Below are positions 50,682 to 62,400 of a DNA stretch of 64,000 nt, in pieces. The notes under the pieces were generated by a model. It searched no databases. It was not told the DNA's origin and worked only from the letters and a program-made list of their open reading frames with translations. Positions within the stretch are counted from its first letter, which is position 1, and every line of letters starts with the position of its first letter. The translations under genes and the position numbers were made by a program. Source of the stretch: Monarcha castaneiventris obscurior (Eukaryota; Chordata; Aves; Passeriformes; Monarchidae); the NCBI GenBank assembly GCA_026261815.1, contig JAMPIT010000059.1, positions 15,052,001-15,116,000 on the forward strand, given 5' to 3'.

Positions 50682-53489
50682 AAAGTATATGAATAAAAAG
50701 AAAAAAACCCATAACTGATGATTGTGGTATGCAAGAAAATACCTTCAAAACACATTTAAAACACTACTGAAAACCTGTCTGAAGGGTTTTATTTGCACTG
50801 AAACTTCAGAAGTTAGTTATATTTGTCTCTCATCATGGATTTGTGCAGCAGAAACAATGAACACTGTGGTACATTATATTTTACTTTTAAAGCTCTACAT
50901 TTAGAAAAAAAATATTATCTCAAGGCCAACGTTTTCTCAACATTTACATGACTACAATGCAGTTGTCAGTTTATAGTGCATGTGGATGAGCCATACTACT
51001 CTTCTCAGTAAAGTATTTGCTTTGCTCTTTTTGTAAGCTTATATTAAAAATGTCAATAACACAACACAAAAGTAAGAAAAAAACAACAGAACAAATGAAA
51101 AGCTTCACCACAGAATATTTGGAATTTCACTTGATAGCAAGACAGTGCAGATGAAGGAATGAAATTGTAAATTGCACTCTAATTTTGGGCAAAATTATGA
51201 TAGGCAGAAAAAAGAAGATTGTTCAGCATTAGGTAATTTAAAACTAGTCTGTGTACAATTTTCCTCCTTATCTTGGCAGAGAAAGCTGTAATAAACATGC
51301 AATTACTAATATTAGTGAAATACATTTTTCTTCAAAAGACAGTCGTATTATATTTGCTTACAAATATGTTAAATTTTTTCAGTCTCTTTCAGCAATTATA
51401 TGACGCAGAGTGTTAAGGATTCAATGCAAAGAAGAAATTGCTATTTAGAGAGAATATTTTTTTGTAGGCAGCAGACCATCATCCCTTTTGAAGGGCTGCA
51501 ATAATAGTGAAGACGAAATTACAATTTGAAAAAATACCACATAGTCCCATTAAGCATTTGAGTGATTTCAAAAAGCTCAACTGTCTCACCTGGGATGCCT
51601 CTTCTTGTTTTTTGTTTTTTGTTTTTCTTTTTGAGCGTGTGATGCCTTGGTCCCTTAAATCAGTATCTGAAGAACTGCCCTTTTGTGTACTGTTAATCAG
51701 CCTCTTTGACCAGTGTAATGTGAATTCAGAGCATTAAATTTCCTTCAGGGATTCCACACTAGCATAAGTGAGTTCACAAATTACCCAGTAGGGTCTTATC
51801 CATAAGATACTGTACACCTGTAATTTCTGTGCCTTTCATTGGAGCTGGGGGAAGTGTTCAGTAGTCCATTCAGAGTTTCAGTTTACTTATGAGATCCAGC
51901 TAATTTTTTGTCTGGTCACAGCTGGCTGTAATTTAAAATAACAGGAGTCTCACAGCATCCTGCTGAATGCCAAAACCAAAACTAGGATGTTCTGTTTTCA
52001 CAGTCCCAGTCTCAAATACTGTCCCAGATTCTCCCAGGAACAATACCTCTGCATCCAATTATCTTCATATTTCAGCACAGAATGGAAACCAAAATATCAT
52101 TTTGGACACCTCCACTTTGAGGACATTAATATGTTTCCCAGCTTCCAGGACAATATGAAACTAGTAGCAAATCAAACACCTGAACACAACCAAATGGACT
52201 GTTTGCTGCAACAGCGTAGCTACAGCCTGTGGTCCAGAGTCTAATCCTGGACAGACATAAAATACAAGACTGCAGAAAATTTTCATCAGTGAAAAATGAA
52301 TACCTTGGGAAATGGAAGGCAACCAATTTCTTTCTCATTATGTGTTCATTTCTTAATTTGCAAGGGATAAGTTTTGTCTTCTTTGTAAAGCCTTGCTGGA
52401 AATAACAGGGTTTGCGCAGGTACAAATGAGGGCAAGATGTGTCCAATTATTTTAGGCTTTGAAATTAAAAAAGGAATTACCACTAGATTGCTGTGACCCT
52501 TCATTTTGCATAACTACCAGGCTATCATCCTTTTGTTTAAGAGAGTTTTTGTCCTTTCATTGTAAGCACTCATCATTGATTTGCAGTCAGATGACTAGAA
52601 ATGCATCATTTTTGTTCTAGAGGGGAACTCTGCACTCTCTCAACTGAAGACGAGGAGAATTAGAGATGTACATTCCCTTTAGCGTGTACCTAAACCCTTT
52701 AGGTTTATCTTTCATTTTTCTAAGAGCAGTTACTTTTTTGTTTAGTTCAGGAGGATAATAAAGCTTCAGAAGACTCAGGTCAGCTGTGATCAGAGCCCCT
52801 TGCTCCTTCCACACTCCTGACCTTATGTAAAATCTCCAATTTCATGGAACTGGCATTGTCTAATGGGAAAAAAAGATTAGATGGAATAACAAACAGAGGG
52901 GTCAACACTGTTTAAAGACCTGGTATGTTTTAAGCACACATCCCCACTTTGAAGCTCTTCTAACAAAGTTCTGAAGCTTTCTGAAGATACTTAGCTCTGA
53001 TTAGAACAGAAGGTTTTTGGCAAGAATACCAAAACTCTGATGATATTTATGACAAGAGTCTCGTAGAGTATTATAGATGCACAAACTGGCCTGAAATATT
53101 CAAAAAGGCAAACAGTCCCATCTAAGATCTAATGAGCAAATATAATAATGGTATCAATTGCTTTTCTAAATCCTCCCTTAAAGAATGTGACAACAAATCA
53201 TTCTGCTATCATTTACTTTGTGGGCTCCAGAAAGCAGAATATGTTACTTTTTTTCCTTTCTTCCATGGCTGACAGAAGAGTAGAGAAAGAAATGTCTTGA
53301 ATGTTACTGTAAGACAGGAAAAACTGAGTGAATTATTATCACACAGTAAACTGTACTTGCATCAAAATTGTTAGGAAAAAGGAATAACTGTTATTTGCGT
53401 TGACTTTCCTGTTCAGGCTACTCTGCTTGCCAATCTGACTCTCACCCTTCATATCCTCCTACAGTTTTTTTTCTCATTTGGATGTCTTG
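50682..53489. other. Unique non-coding DNA
   Basis: A T-rich G(T)6-type simple sequence lies at 51606-51632. Nothing else is recognised. Short frames overlap on opposite strands. Confidence 0.6.
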
Positions 53490-55515
53490 GGAAGCAATTC
53501 ATCCCAACAAGGAGAAAACGGTGCAAAAATGTCAGGAGGCCTTCATGGAGGGATAAGGAGCTGCTGAGCAAACTCAGAGTGAACAGTTTTTAGAAGGTTG
53601 AAACAAGGGCAGGTGGCCTGGGAAGTATACAGGATAACTGTATGGGAAGCTAGGGATAAGGTTAGGGAAGCCAAGGCCCAGTTAGAATTGAGTCCGGCCA
53701 GCAATATCAAGGATTACAGGAAGGGCCTCAAGGACACCTACAAGGATAGGTTGCAAACAAAAGGAAGATGAGGCATAATGTAGGCCCTCTAAGAAGGAAA
53801 TAGGAGATGTGGCTACTCCAAACGAAGAGTAAGAGGTTCTCAATGACATCTACACCTCAGTATTCCGTGGCAAGTGCTCTAGCCAGTCCAGCCTAGTCGG
53901 GAAAGGCAACTGGAGAGACTGGGAGAATGAAGACCCTAAACCCTCTGTAGGAGAGGATCAGGTCTGAGATCATCTAAGGAACCTGAATGTGCAGAAGTCC
54001 ATGGCACCTGATGAAATTCATCTATGGGTCCTGAGGGAGCTGACAGAAAAAATTGCTAAGCCACTATAATTTTTGAAAAATTGTGGCGGTCTGGTAAAGT
54101 CCCCAATGACTGGAAAAAGTGAAATAAAACTCCCATTTTTAAAAATGGGAAAGTAGAAGACCTGGGGAACTACAGACTGGTCAGTCTCACCTCTGTGGTG
54201 GGCAAGATCATGGAGCAGATTCTCCTGGAAACTAGACTGAGGCACATGGAAAACAAAGAGGTGGTTGGTAACAGCCAGCGTGGCTTTACAAAGGGGAAAT
54301 CATGCCTGACGAATTTGGTGACCTTCTCTGATGGGGCTACAGCACTGGTGGGTGGGGCAAAGGAACTGACAAAATCTGCCTGGATTTATGCAAAGTGTTT
54401 GACACTGTCCTGTGTGACATCCTTGTCTCCAAACTGCAGATATGGATTTGATGGATGGACTGCTTGGGGATAAACAACTGGCTGGATGGCTGCACACAAA
54501 GAGCTGTGGTCATTGGCTCACTGTCCACAGGGAGACCAGTGACCACTGGTGTCCCTCAGGGGTTGGTCCTGGGGCTGATGCTATTCAACATCCTGTTGGT
54601 GACACGGACAGTGGGACTGAGGGCACCCTTGGAAAGTTCACTGACACCACTGAGCTGTGTGGGGCGGTCGACACGCTGGGGGGAAGGGATGGCATCCAGA
54701 GGGACTGGACAGGCTGGAGACCTGGGCCTGTGCAAACCTCCTGAGCTTTAGCAAAGCCAAGGGCAGGGTCCTGCACATGGGTCAGGGCAATCCCAGGCAC
54801 ACCCACAGGCTGGGAAGTTTTGAGAGCAGCCCAGTGGAGAAGGACTTGGGGGTGATGGCTGATGAAAAACTCAGTGTGAGCCGGTAGTGTGGGCTCAGAG
54901 CCCAGAAAGCCAATGGAATCCTGGGCTGCACCCAAAGCAGTGTGGCCAGCAGGTCAGAGGAGGTGATTCTCTCCCTCTACTCTGCTCGGGTGAGACCCCA
55001 CCTGGAGTGCTGCATCCAGCCCTGGGGTCCCCAGCATAAAAGAACATGGAACTTTGGAGCAAGTCCAGAGGAGAAACACAAAGCTGATAAGAGACCTGGA
55101 GCACCTTCCCTATGAAGACAATCTGAGTTGGGGCTGTTCAGCCTGGAGAAGGGAAGGTTACATGGACACCTCATAGCAAACTTCCAGTATCTGAAGGGGC
55201 CTACAGGGAAGATGGAGGGGACCCTTCATCAGGAACTGTAGTGATAGGACAAGGAATAATGGGCACAAATTGAAGGAGGGGAAATTTGTGTTAGATATTA
55301 GGAAGAAATTCTTGGCTGTGAGGGTGGTGAGACACTAGAACAGGTTGCCCAGGGAGGTTGTGGATGCTCTATCCCTGGAAGTCTACAAGGCCAGGTTGGA
55401 CAAGGCCTTGAGCAACATGATCTAGGGGGAGATGTCCCTGTCCATGGCAGGGGGGTTGGGACTAGATGATCTTTAAGGTCCCTTCCAACCCAAACCATTC
55501 TATGACTCTATGATC
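53490..55515 (+). mobile_element. CR1 LINE, 5'-truncated, about 2 kb
   Basis: This is the largest and best-preserved element in the window. It starts inside ORF2, between the endonuclease and RT domains, at a phrase reading 'aaaaatgtcaggaggcctt' (53525-53543). It runs through RT, the C-terminal region and the 3' untranslated region. The terminus reads 'agatgatctttaaggtccc' and 'ttccaaccc', then two diverged octamers ending near 55514. The endonuclease domain, ORF1 and promoter are absent, so the copy cannot move by itself. Truncation at the 5' end is the normal outcome of target-primed reverse transcription. The subfamily is not assigned. The 5' boundary is uncertain by a few tens of bases. 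Confidence 0.95.
53990..55415 (+). pseudogene. CR1 ORF2 reverse-transcriptase remnant, inactivated
   Basis: In life this region encoded the RT and C-terminal part of the CR1 ORF2 protein, which copies the element's RNA at a nicked target. Recognisable pieces are PDEIH (about 54007) and KIMEQILLETRLRHME (from about 54204). The segments GFTKGKSCLTNL and YGFDGW follow, then GVPQG at 54548-54562 and [10 protein letters not shown] further on. PVEKDLGV and the region before the 3' UTR (tattaggaagaaattctt at about 55297) complete the series. These pieces lie in different frames: at least three shifts occur between 54340 and 54640. An in-frame TGA lies at 54120-54122. The catalytic F-A-D-D motif reads F-T-D-T (54637-54648), losing the second Asp. 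The protein is certainly dead. Confidence 0.93.
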
Positions 55516-58500
55516 TTGTTGGGTTTCCATTTTCCCTTTTTGCCACAACTGCAGTTAATTATCAATAGCTATTTTTCACATTGTACAGGAATAGCTATCA
55601 TAGCAGAAGGAAATTAAAAACAAAACAGGAGAGAGAGTAAAAGACAATCTCATCTAGAACAGGGTATGGATTTGTCTCTGTGAATTCCTGACTGTGTCCG
55701 TTCCCAGGGAACAGCAATGCATTGAATCCTTCTGCATCTGCTCCTTTTTATATAACAGATATTAAGAAGGAAAAAAAAAAAAAAGAAGAAGCAAACATTG
55801 GTCATGTTTTCTGGAAGCTAGCTCTTACAGATTTGTCGGAGTTATTATTCCAGGTGTCCCAACCCCCAAAATACCTGCAAAAACACTGGAATAAAAGCAC
55901 ATACCTTATCCTTCTGTTTCATCTTCTTCCTTTTCTTACGCCCATTAATTTCTCCTGTCACATCTCAGCACTTCCCAATACAAACATTATTTGTTATACC
56001 AGCTTGCCTGCATTCACCGTCTCAATGCAGTGCGGCCAATTAAATGATGATTCCCAAGGAAAATAAAAGATGGGATATCTGAAGATAACAACACAGTCTA
56101 TATCATTTGGACCTTCATCTTGTATCAGCTATAACTGGGGACTTTTTTATTCCTTCTGTGCTTATTTCCTCAAGGTTATAGATTCCTTCAGTAAAGTCTC
56201 CATCTTCTGTGCCTTGAATTGGATGAACTGGATTGAGCATACTGAAAAACCATCAAAAAGTAGCATCATCTCTTTCAATTATCTTTGAAATTTACGAGTG
56301 CATACTGTAGTTCTGAATTCTGAGTTCAGCTGACAATACAAAAAGCAAGTACTCGCCACTTTTTGTCAAAGACAGGAAGATAAAATCTAGCAATGCCTTC
56401 AACAGTGATCAGAGGAATGCAAGTCTGAGACAATCTAACACTTGGGTTTGTTTTTTGAAGAAAGGAACTTATTCTGAAACAGCACAAGAAACATCATTAA
56501 AGAAATTAGTCGGATATCCAGGATGACAATTCCTTCTCTTGTGCTTTGTACTGTTTCATTTGGAGCTTTAGAAATACTTTTTTGTAATAATATCTCAAGG
56601 AAAGATTAAAAAAACAATTAGCCATGTAAGCTAGGGGGGTAAGGTCAACAATACATCAGGAGCTACAAATAGAACTTCAGTGGAGATAATTGAAGGAAGC
56701 AAAGAAAAGCTACATTAAGGCTGTGAGCTCACATTTGTAATGATTCCCTCCCCAACACTCTCATAGTGACATAGTTCTACAGGATTCACTTTAACAGAAT
56801 TTATACACTTTCAGGGTGTACCTGTGTCTGTCAGTCCCTGCATGTGTCTCCTTTACACTCATGTGTCAGGCTGCAGGAAATAATTAATCAAATTCCCAGA
56901 GGCAACATCAGGACTGCACTTTACAGGACTACTGTTGAACACCTTCTTCTGTTAATGCTGGTGGCTCTCCAAGCTGCTGACTCACCTTGTCTTTTCCTAC
57001 CCACCCTACGTGTTCACAGCCCCACTCCACCAACCAATGCCTCTTTGAGCAGGGTTAGAGAGAAAGAAAAAATACCATTGTGGGGGAAAGTCATTACCTT
57101 CCCTCTTCATTTTCTTCATAGAGTGAGGGGACTCTACACAGAAAAGGCACTACTAACCTGTGTGTCATATTAAATCTATGCTATAGTTTAGTTGAGGAAA
57201 ATCTTGCTTTTAAAAATCAAATAAATATTTGCTTTATTTATTTATTTATTTATTTTTTATTCCCATAAATTCTGCTTATAAAAATAATTCAGACTTGCAT
57301 TAAAAAAAGTAAAGGATTTGTTACCTGCACTTCAGCTGAAACATTCACAAACATTGATTCAGAAGGTGGACACCAGTGGTAAAGATGGTCACAATTTGTA
57401 TTCAAATTTTTAATTTCATCTTCCTTCAAAAAGAAGAAAGAAGAAAAGCTGGAGAAATAAAGCACCAGTAGTGCCTCTCTTAATCGTTCATCCCAAAGGA
57501 TTACATAGTGCTCCATTAGAAGGGGCAATTCATGCCACTGGCACTGGTAGAGGTGACAAATTTGACACAAATTTCTAATCCCTGTTACTGAAGATCCTGC
57601 AAATGAACACTGTCATTTGTACTGAATTGCCTTTAATCCAGGCATTCCTTTTCTTAGAGCACTATCCAGAAATTTCTAGGGATATTACTGGAGATATCAA
57701 AACCAAATTCAGAAGTAACATGACATGAGAAAAGGAATTTATTTATTACATATATCTTTAACTAAATAAAGAGCTGTTTTACCCCATGCTGCTGCAGATG
57801 TCTCTGTTCTAACAGACTCTCTCGTACCTACCCAGTGCAACAAAAAGCTGACATTTTTGGCAGGAGGTTTGTATGCACACAGTGCAAATTGTGCACTGAT
57901 TGACATAAAAACTCCTAAGGAATGGTCTTATTTAATTGAAGTCTTGAAACAAAAAAATCATTTGAGCTTTCTGGACAGCACTGCATTGCTTATAGAAATG
58001 CACACTCTGGGCTAGTTCTCTGCCCAATGACATGAAAGGCCTGGTCCTGATTCTTGTTATAATCAGGTTAGAAGTTCCAGACCAGACACCAGCTAGCCTG
58101 GCTTACACTGAGCATAACTTTGAAGAAAGAAATAACTGGAAAAAAGCCAGGCTCTTCCACAGGCAAGTCTTTCAACCTTAAATGCAGTAATTAGAAAGCA
58201 TTTGTGTCAAATCAAATTGAGAACATAAGCAAATACCCCAGATTCTGCTAACTTCAATCATATGAGTTGCTTTTTCAGGGGGCTCAGCCTAGTCCCTGGC
58301 CTCCAGACCAACTATGGATTTTTTTCTCCTGTACGGCTGCTTCCACATTAGCATTTCCTAAGGGCCTACAAAACTGTTTCATTTCATCTGAACATATCAC
58401 AATCCCTTTAGTACATCCCCATTTGGAGAGCATGCTGTAGCTTAGCTCTCTTTTTCCTCTTGAACTGCTCACATAGCGCTGCTGGAGACAGTGATAACTG

Positions 58501-59044
58501 CTGTTCTTCTTCTAGACAAAAAAATAAAAGCCAATGCCCCCCCCAAGAAACCCTCACATATGTAGTTTAATTATTATTTGAAGCAGAAAAAGTGGAAAGT
58601 TGCTTTTCCTGCATCTGATGACAGCTCTGTGTGTCTCACAATTTTACAGTGACAGACCCCGTGTGCATTTCTACTTCTAAAGATTGCAACAGTTTAAACA
58701 CAACAGGAAGCTTCACAGGGAAAAATAAATAAAATTACTAGCTACCATCAGTGTGTGGTAATTTATAGTTCCAAACAGCAACCCTAACTACTGCTAGCAG
58801 CTTGTAAATTGGAATGGATTACTAAATTTCACATTTTCCTTGCGACATGTTGTTTTTTGAGGAGTGAGTGGAATCATAAGGGCAATATTTGTTACTGTGA
58901 AATGCATAAAAAAACTGTGCATACTTTTTACCATGCCACTAACATAACTGGGTGTACTAAATTATGCCACATAGTGAACTAATAAGCAGTAGCATTACCT
59001 GAAATTGCCATAAGCTTATGCCTGAAAGCTCAAAACTTTCAGTG
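55516..59044. other. Unique AT-rich non-coding DNA with simple repeats
   Basis: A 14-A run lies at 55771-55784, followed by an AG-rich stretch. A (TTTA)n tract lies at 57233-57254. Several short C-runs occur (for example near 58537-58544). No gene-like frame or interspersed repeat is recognised. Confidence 0.6.
57233..57254. repeat. (TTTA)n microsatellite
   Basis: About five TTTA units run into a T-run. This is a simple tetranucleotide repeat that is probably variable in length. Confidence 0.9.
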
Positions 59045-59480
59045 GTTACTAAGAATGAACATACAAAACTGGATGTCAGCGCTGATGCTGCACAAATGCC
59101 CACTCAGCTGCTCACTCACGTCCCTTCCTCAACAGGGCATGGGGAGAAAATGAGATGTAAAAGCTTGTGGATCAAAACAAAGGGAGATCCCTTATCAAAA
59201 CAGACTCAACCTGGGGAAAGCAGTTTAATGTCAGTCACACAGATTCGGGTGGTCAGAAACAAAGAGCACAAATGAGACACCTTCCCACCGTCCTGCTTTC
59301 CCAGGCTCAATTTCACTTCTTCACTCCCCGCTCTCTACCTTTTCTCCCTTGAGCAGTGCAGGGAGACAAAGAATAGGGTTTATGGTCAGTCCACAACAGA
59401 CCCACCTGCCCCACAGGGTCTCTCCCAGGGCCGAAGTGCCACCCCTGTTGGGATTTCTCCTGCCCTCCATCCCTCCTTCT
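59045..59480 (-). mobile_element. ERVL-like LTR, copy B, strongly degraded
   Basis: This is homologous to copy A at 40375-40870, in the same orientation. Shared landmarks are 'ctggatgtcag' (59069), then 'aaatgcccac' (59094) and 'ggggagaaaatgagatg' (59140). 'aacagactcaacctgggga' follows at about 59199-59217. 'ggctcaatttcacttc' is near 59303, and 'gcagtgcagggagacaaaga' lies at 59354-59373 ahead of 'ggtcagtcca' at 59384-59393. The AATAAA seen in copy A on the minus strand is lost here. Homology fades by about 59480. No proviral coding sequence adjoins it, so it is probably a solo LTR or fragment. Confidence 0.6.
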
Positions 59481-62400
59481 GCTCTCCCCTCAGGGCTTAC
59501 AATGGAACAATTGATCTGCAGGCAAAATAGCAAATCCCACACACACGTCCACTCAGTTAATCAACATGAGTGAACAGCTACAGACAAATTTTGGCCCTAC
59601 TATTTACTGGTCTTATGCTGAGTGAAAAAATGCTTGCCTTCGTTATACATAACTCTGAGTGTTATTATAGCTTCCAGCCTTAAACATCTGTGAATTCATC
59701 ATCCTTCGGATCAGAAACAGGATGCCCTGGCAAGCAGGCTAGAAGGGGTCAGCTGCTCTCACTGCAAGTCTTGCAACACTGCCCTTGCAGCACAGCCCCC
59801 CAGTTTGTGCTTGTCAGCAGTCAGTGGCAGTGTAGCATCCCCCCCCCAATTAACAGGCAGATGGGAATTGTGCAGCAGGGTCTGGAAAAGCACTAAAGAC
59901 CTCAGGAACGGGGATAGATAATCCCATCGTTCTCCAAGACCAATTGTATTAGCATGTGAATAAATGAAGTGACTTCATCGGCTCAGTAGGTAAGTAATGC
60001 ATGAACAGGGCAGGCATCCAAAGAAGTTACTGCCCGTATTTAGTGTCTGTGTAAGTCTCCCTCCTCTTGCAGGAATGGAAGTCGCATTATAATTTTGATA
60101 AGTGCAAGTGCAATTGTGGTGGGTAGCTCATAATAGCACATCATCATCATCAAATCTGTTTGTGTTTTAAAGAGCTTCTACACAAGCTGCTATGAAGGAA
60201 AAACACGGTCTAGTTTTAGTTGTAAAATAGACTCTGTGTGGACAAGATGATAGTAAAGTTCCTGCCAATAACACAGCACATTAGTCAAGAATATTTATCC
60301 AGCTCCAAATATTTCAGACTCTTTAAATTTAAACTGATAATTATTGCAAGAAATTAGGCCTGCTTCTCATACTATTTTGCTATTAATTTGTTGTTTTCTT
60401 CCAAAGCAGCAACAAGTGTCATGTTCTGTGCAAATAAAATGTTTTAAATTGCTCTCCTTCAGATCAAATCTCCAGATTCTCATTTTAGCTGCACCTAATG
60501 TAGTATATTTAGAAAAAACTTGGAAGTGTGTTTTCAATCTACTGACAAATTCTGGTCGGGACTAATCAGAATTCAGGTATCATTCTTACAAATTATGTCT
60601 TCTTGATCCAGACCCCTTAGGACTCTTGAATTTTGATTTTCAAGTTCTGCAGGCAGGTGTTTAAATCTATGCTTCCATCTGTGTCTAGAAGTGCTCTGGT
60701 CTTGAATACATGTCAAAATTTTTTATCCATCTCATACTTTTATCCTTTATCAGACTGAAGAAATTTTATGTTCTTGTTCCTGGATGTTCTGAAGGAAGAC
60801 TCATTCTCAAAACATACCTTCTGGATCAGACTTCTGCAGATAACCTAGCAATTCCCACCACTTTAAAACAAACTAGGCAGGTGAGAACTCTAGGGAAAAA
60901 AAAGTTATTTTACATGAAAGGCTGGTGATTAGAACATTTCTTTGGGAGAAGTAGGACCTGAAATAAAGTTCTTTCTCTGCTTGCAAAGACACGTACTTCT
61001 TTCAAGGTCCATTAGTCTGACTGCACTATCTGCTGGCTATACATGTTGATGGCACACAATCCATCCTCCTGTGGATTTCCTCACAAACAGAAGAGAATTC
61101 ATAGTCTCTTGTGCTACAGATAGTACAAGAAAGAACTTGACAAAGTAGCCTATTGATTAGAATGGTCATCTAGAAAGGAAGGTTTGTGGCTGAAATTTCT
61201 GCTCCAAGGAACAGTAATTTAATCAATGATTGTGTCGAGTAATTGGGAAGATATGGATAGGACTGGAATGGGTTTCCTCCTCTTTTTCCTTCCAGATTTT
61301 GCTGGAACCAGAACTCTGAACTTACGACTGTTAATCAAGTCAAACTAAATTTGCATCCAATGGACCAATTCTCTACATGACTAAAAGGTTTAAACATTGG
61401 GATCCAAGGTTGCCTGGTCTTCCTATCCACATATCTTTAGAGATGGCTTCCAAGAGTAGTACAGGATTAACATAAATGGCATTTATATGGCAAATATAAA
61501 CTTTTGTGAGCTACATGCAGGTAAAATAAATCAAGTGTTTTGAAAGACTAAAGATCTCCTCAAATTTGTGAAGTTCAAAGACTTATAAAATCTCTTAATC
61601 AGCAAGGAAACAAAAATATTTATTCTATTGTTACTTATTTCTAGGATAGTTGGGAGAATTTCAGAAGAAATCCTAGTTTTAGCTGAACATATGGTTCAGT
61701 TACACAGTTTATACCATAATGAAACAGAAATGCTTGTGTGACACTTTTAAGAACAAACTGGCTTGCAAATTTTGAGCGCAGCATTTTATTGATTGAATGA
61801 CACAATGAGTTCTAGCATCCCTCTGCATTGCCAATGGATAATTATGATTATTACGAGGAGCATGCTTTGACTGAGAAGTGAACTTAGTCTCTATTTTCTA
61901 TAGCTCTGAAAGACTACTTCCCTCTAGAGGCCATATTTGGAAGCACAAACCAGTTTTATATCTCAATTTTCATTTTGCCTTTAAAAAAAATTTAAATTGA
62001 TATGAATTACACTTTTCACCATCCAATATATTTAAGAGGAAACAACATCCCCAGAATTAAGAAGTACTTCAAGTAGAATATGGGATTCATACAGCCAAGT
62101 ACATCCATTTTAAAGTCACCAGCACAAATCCTTAAACAACTAGATGCAGAGAAAACCCACTTTGACAACTTTCAGGCTGAACTCCACAGATCATTATCCA
62201 CTATTGCAAGAACATAAAAAAGTGACTTGTGAGAGCTGAAATCATGCATATATTATTTCCAAATTACAGATTGTCAATTTCATTTCTTCCAGGGGAAAAG
62301 AAAAAAAAAAAGAGAGAAGAAAAGAATAAGAGAAAAACTGTGCTAATCTTATGAAGTCAGGTTTTCTCAAATGATTTTCACTGAATAAGCAGAACTGTTA

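Noticed and set aside
54300..55174. Minus-strand open frames over the large CR1
   Set aside because: They are antisense shadows of the GC-rich ORF2 remnant.
40375..59480. One intact provirus between the two related LTRs
   Set aside because: The interval is 18 kb, holds CR1 insertions and unique DNA, and shows no retroviral coding traces. The LTRs differ in decay.
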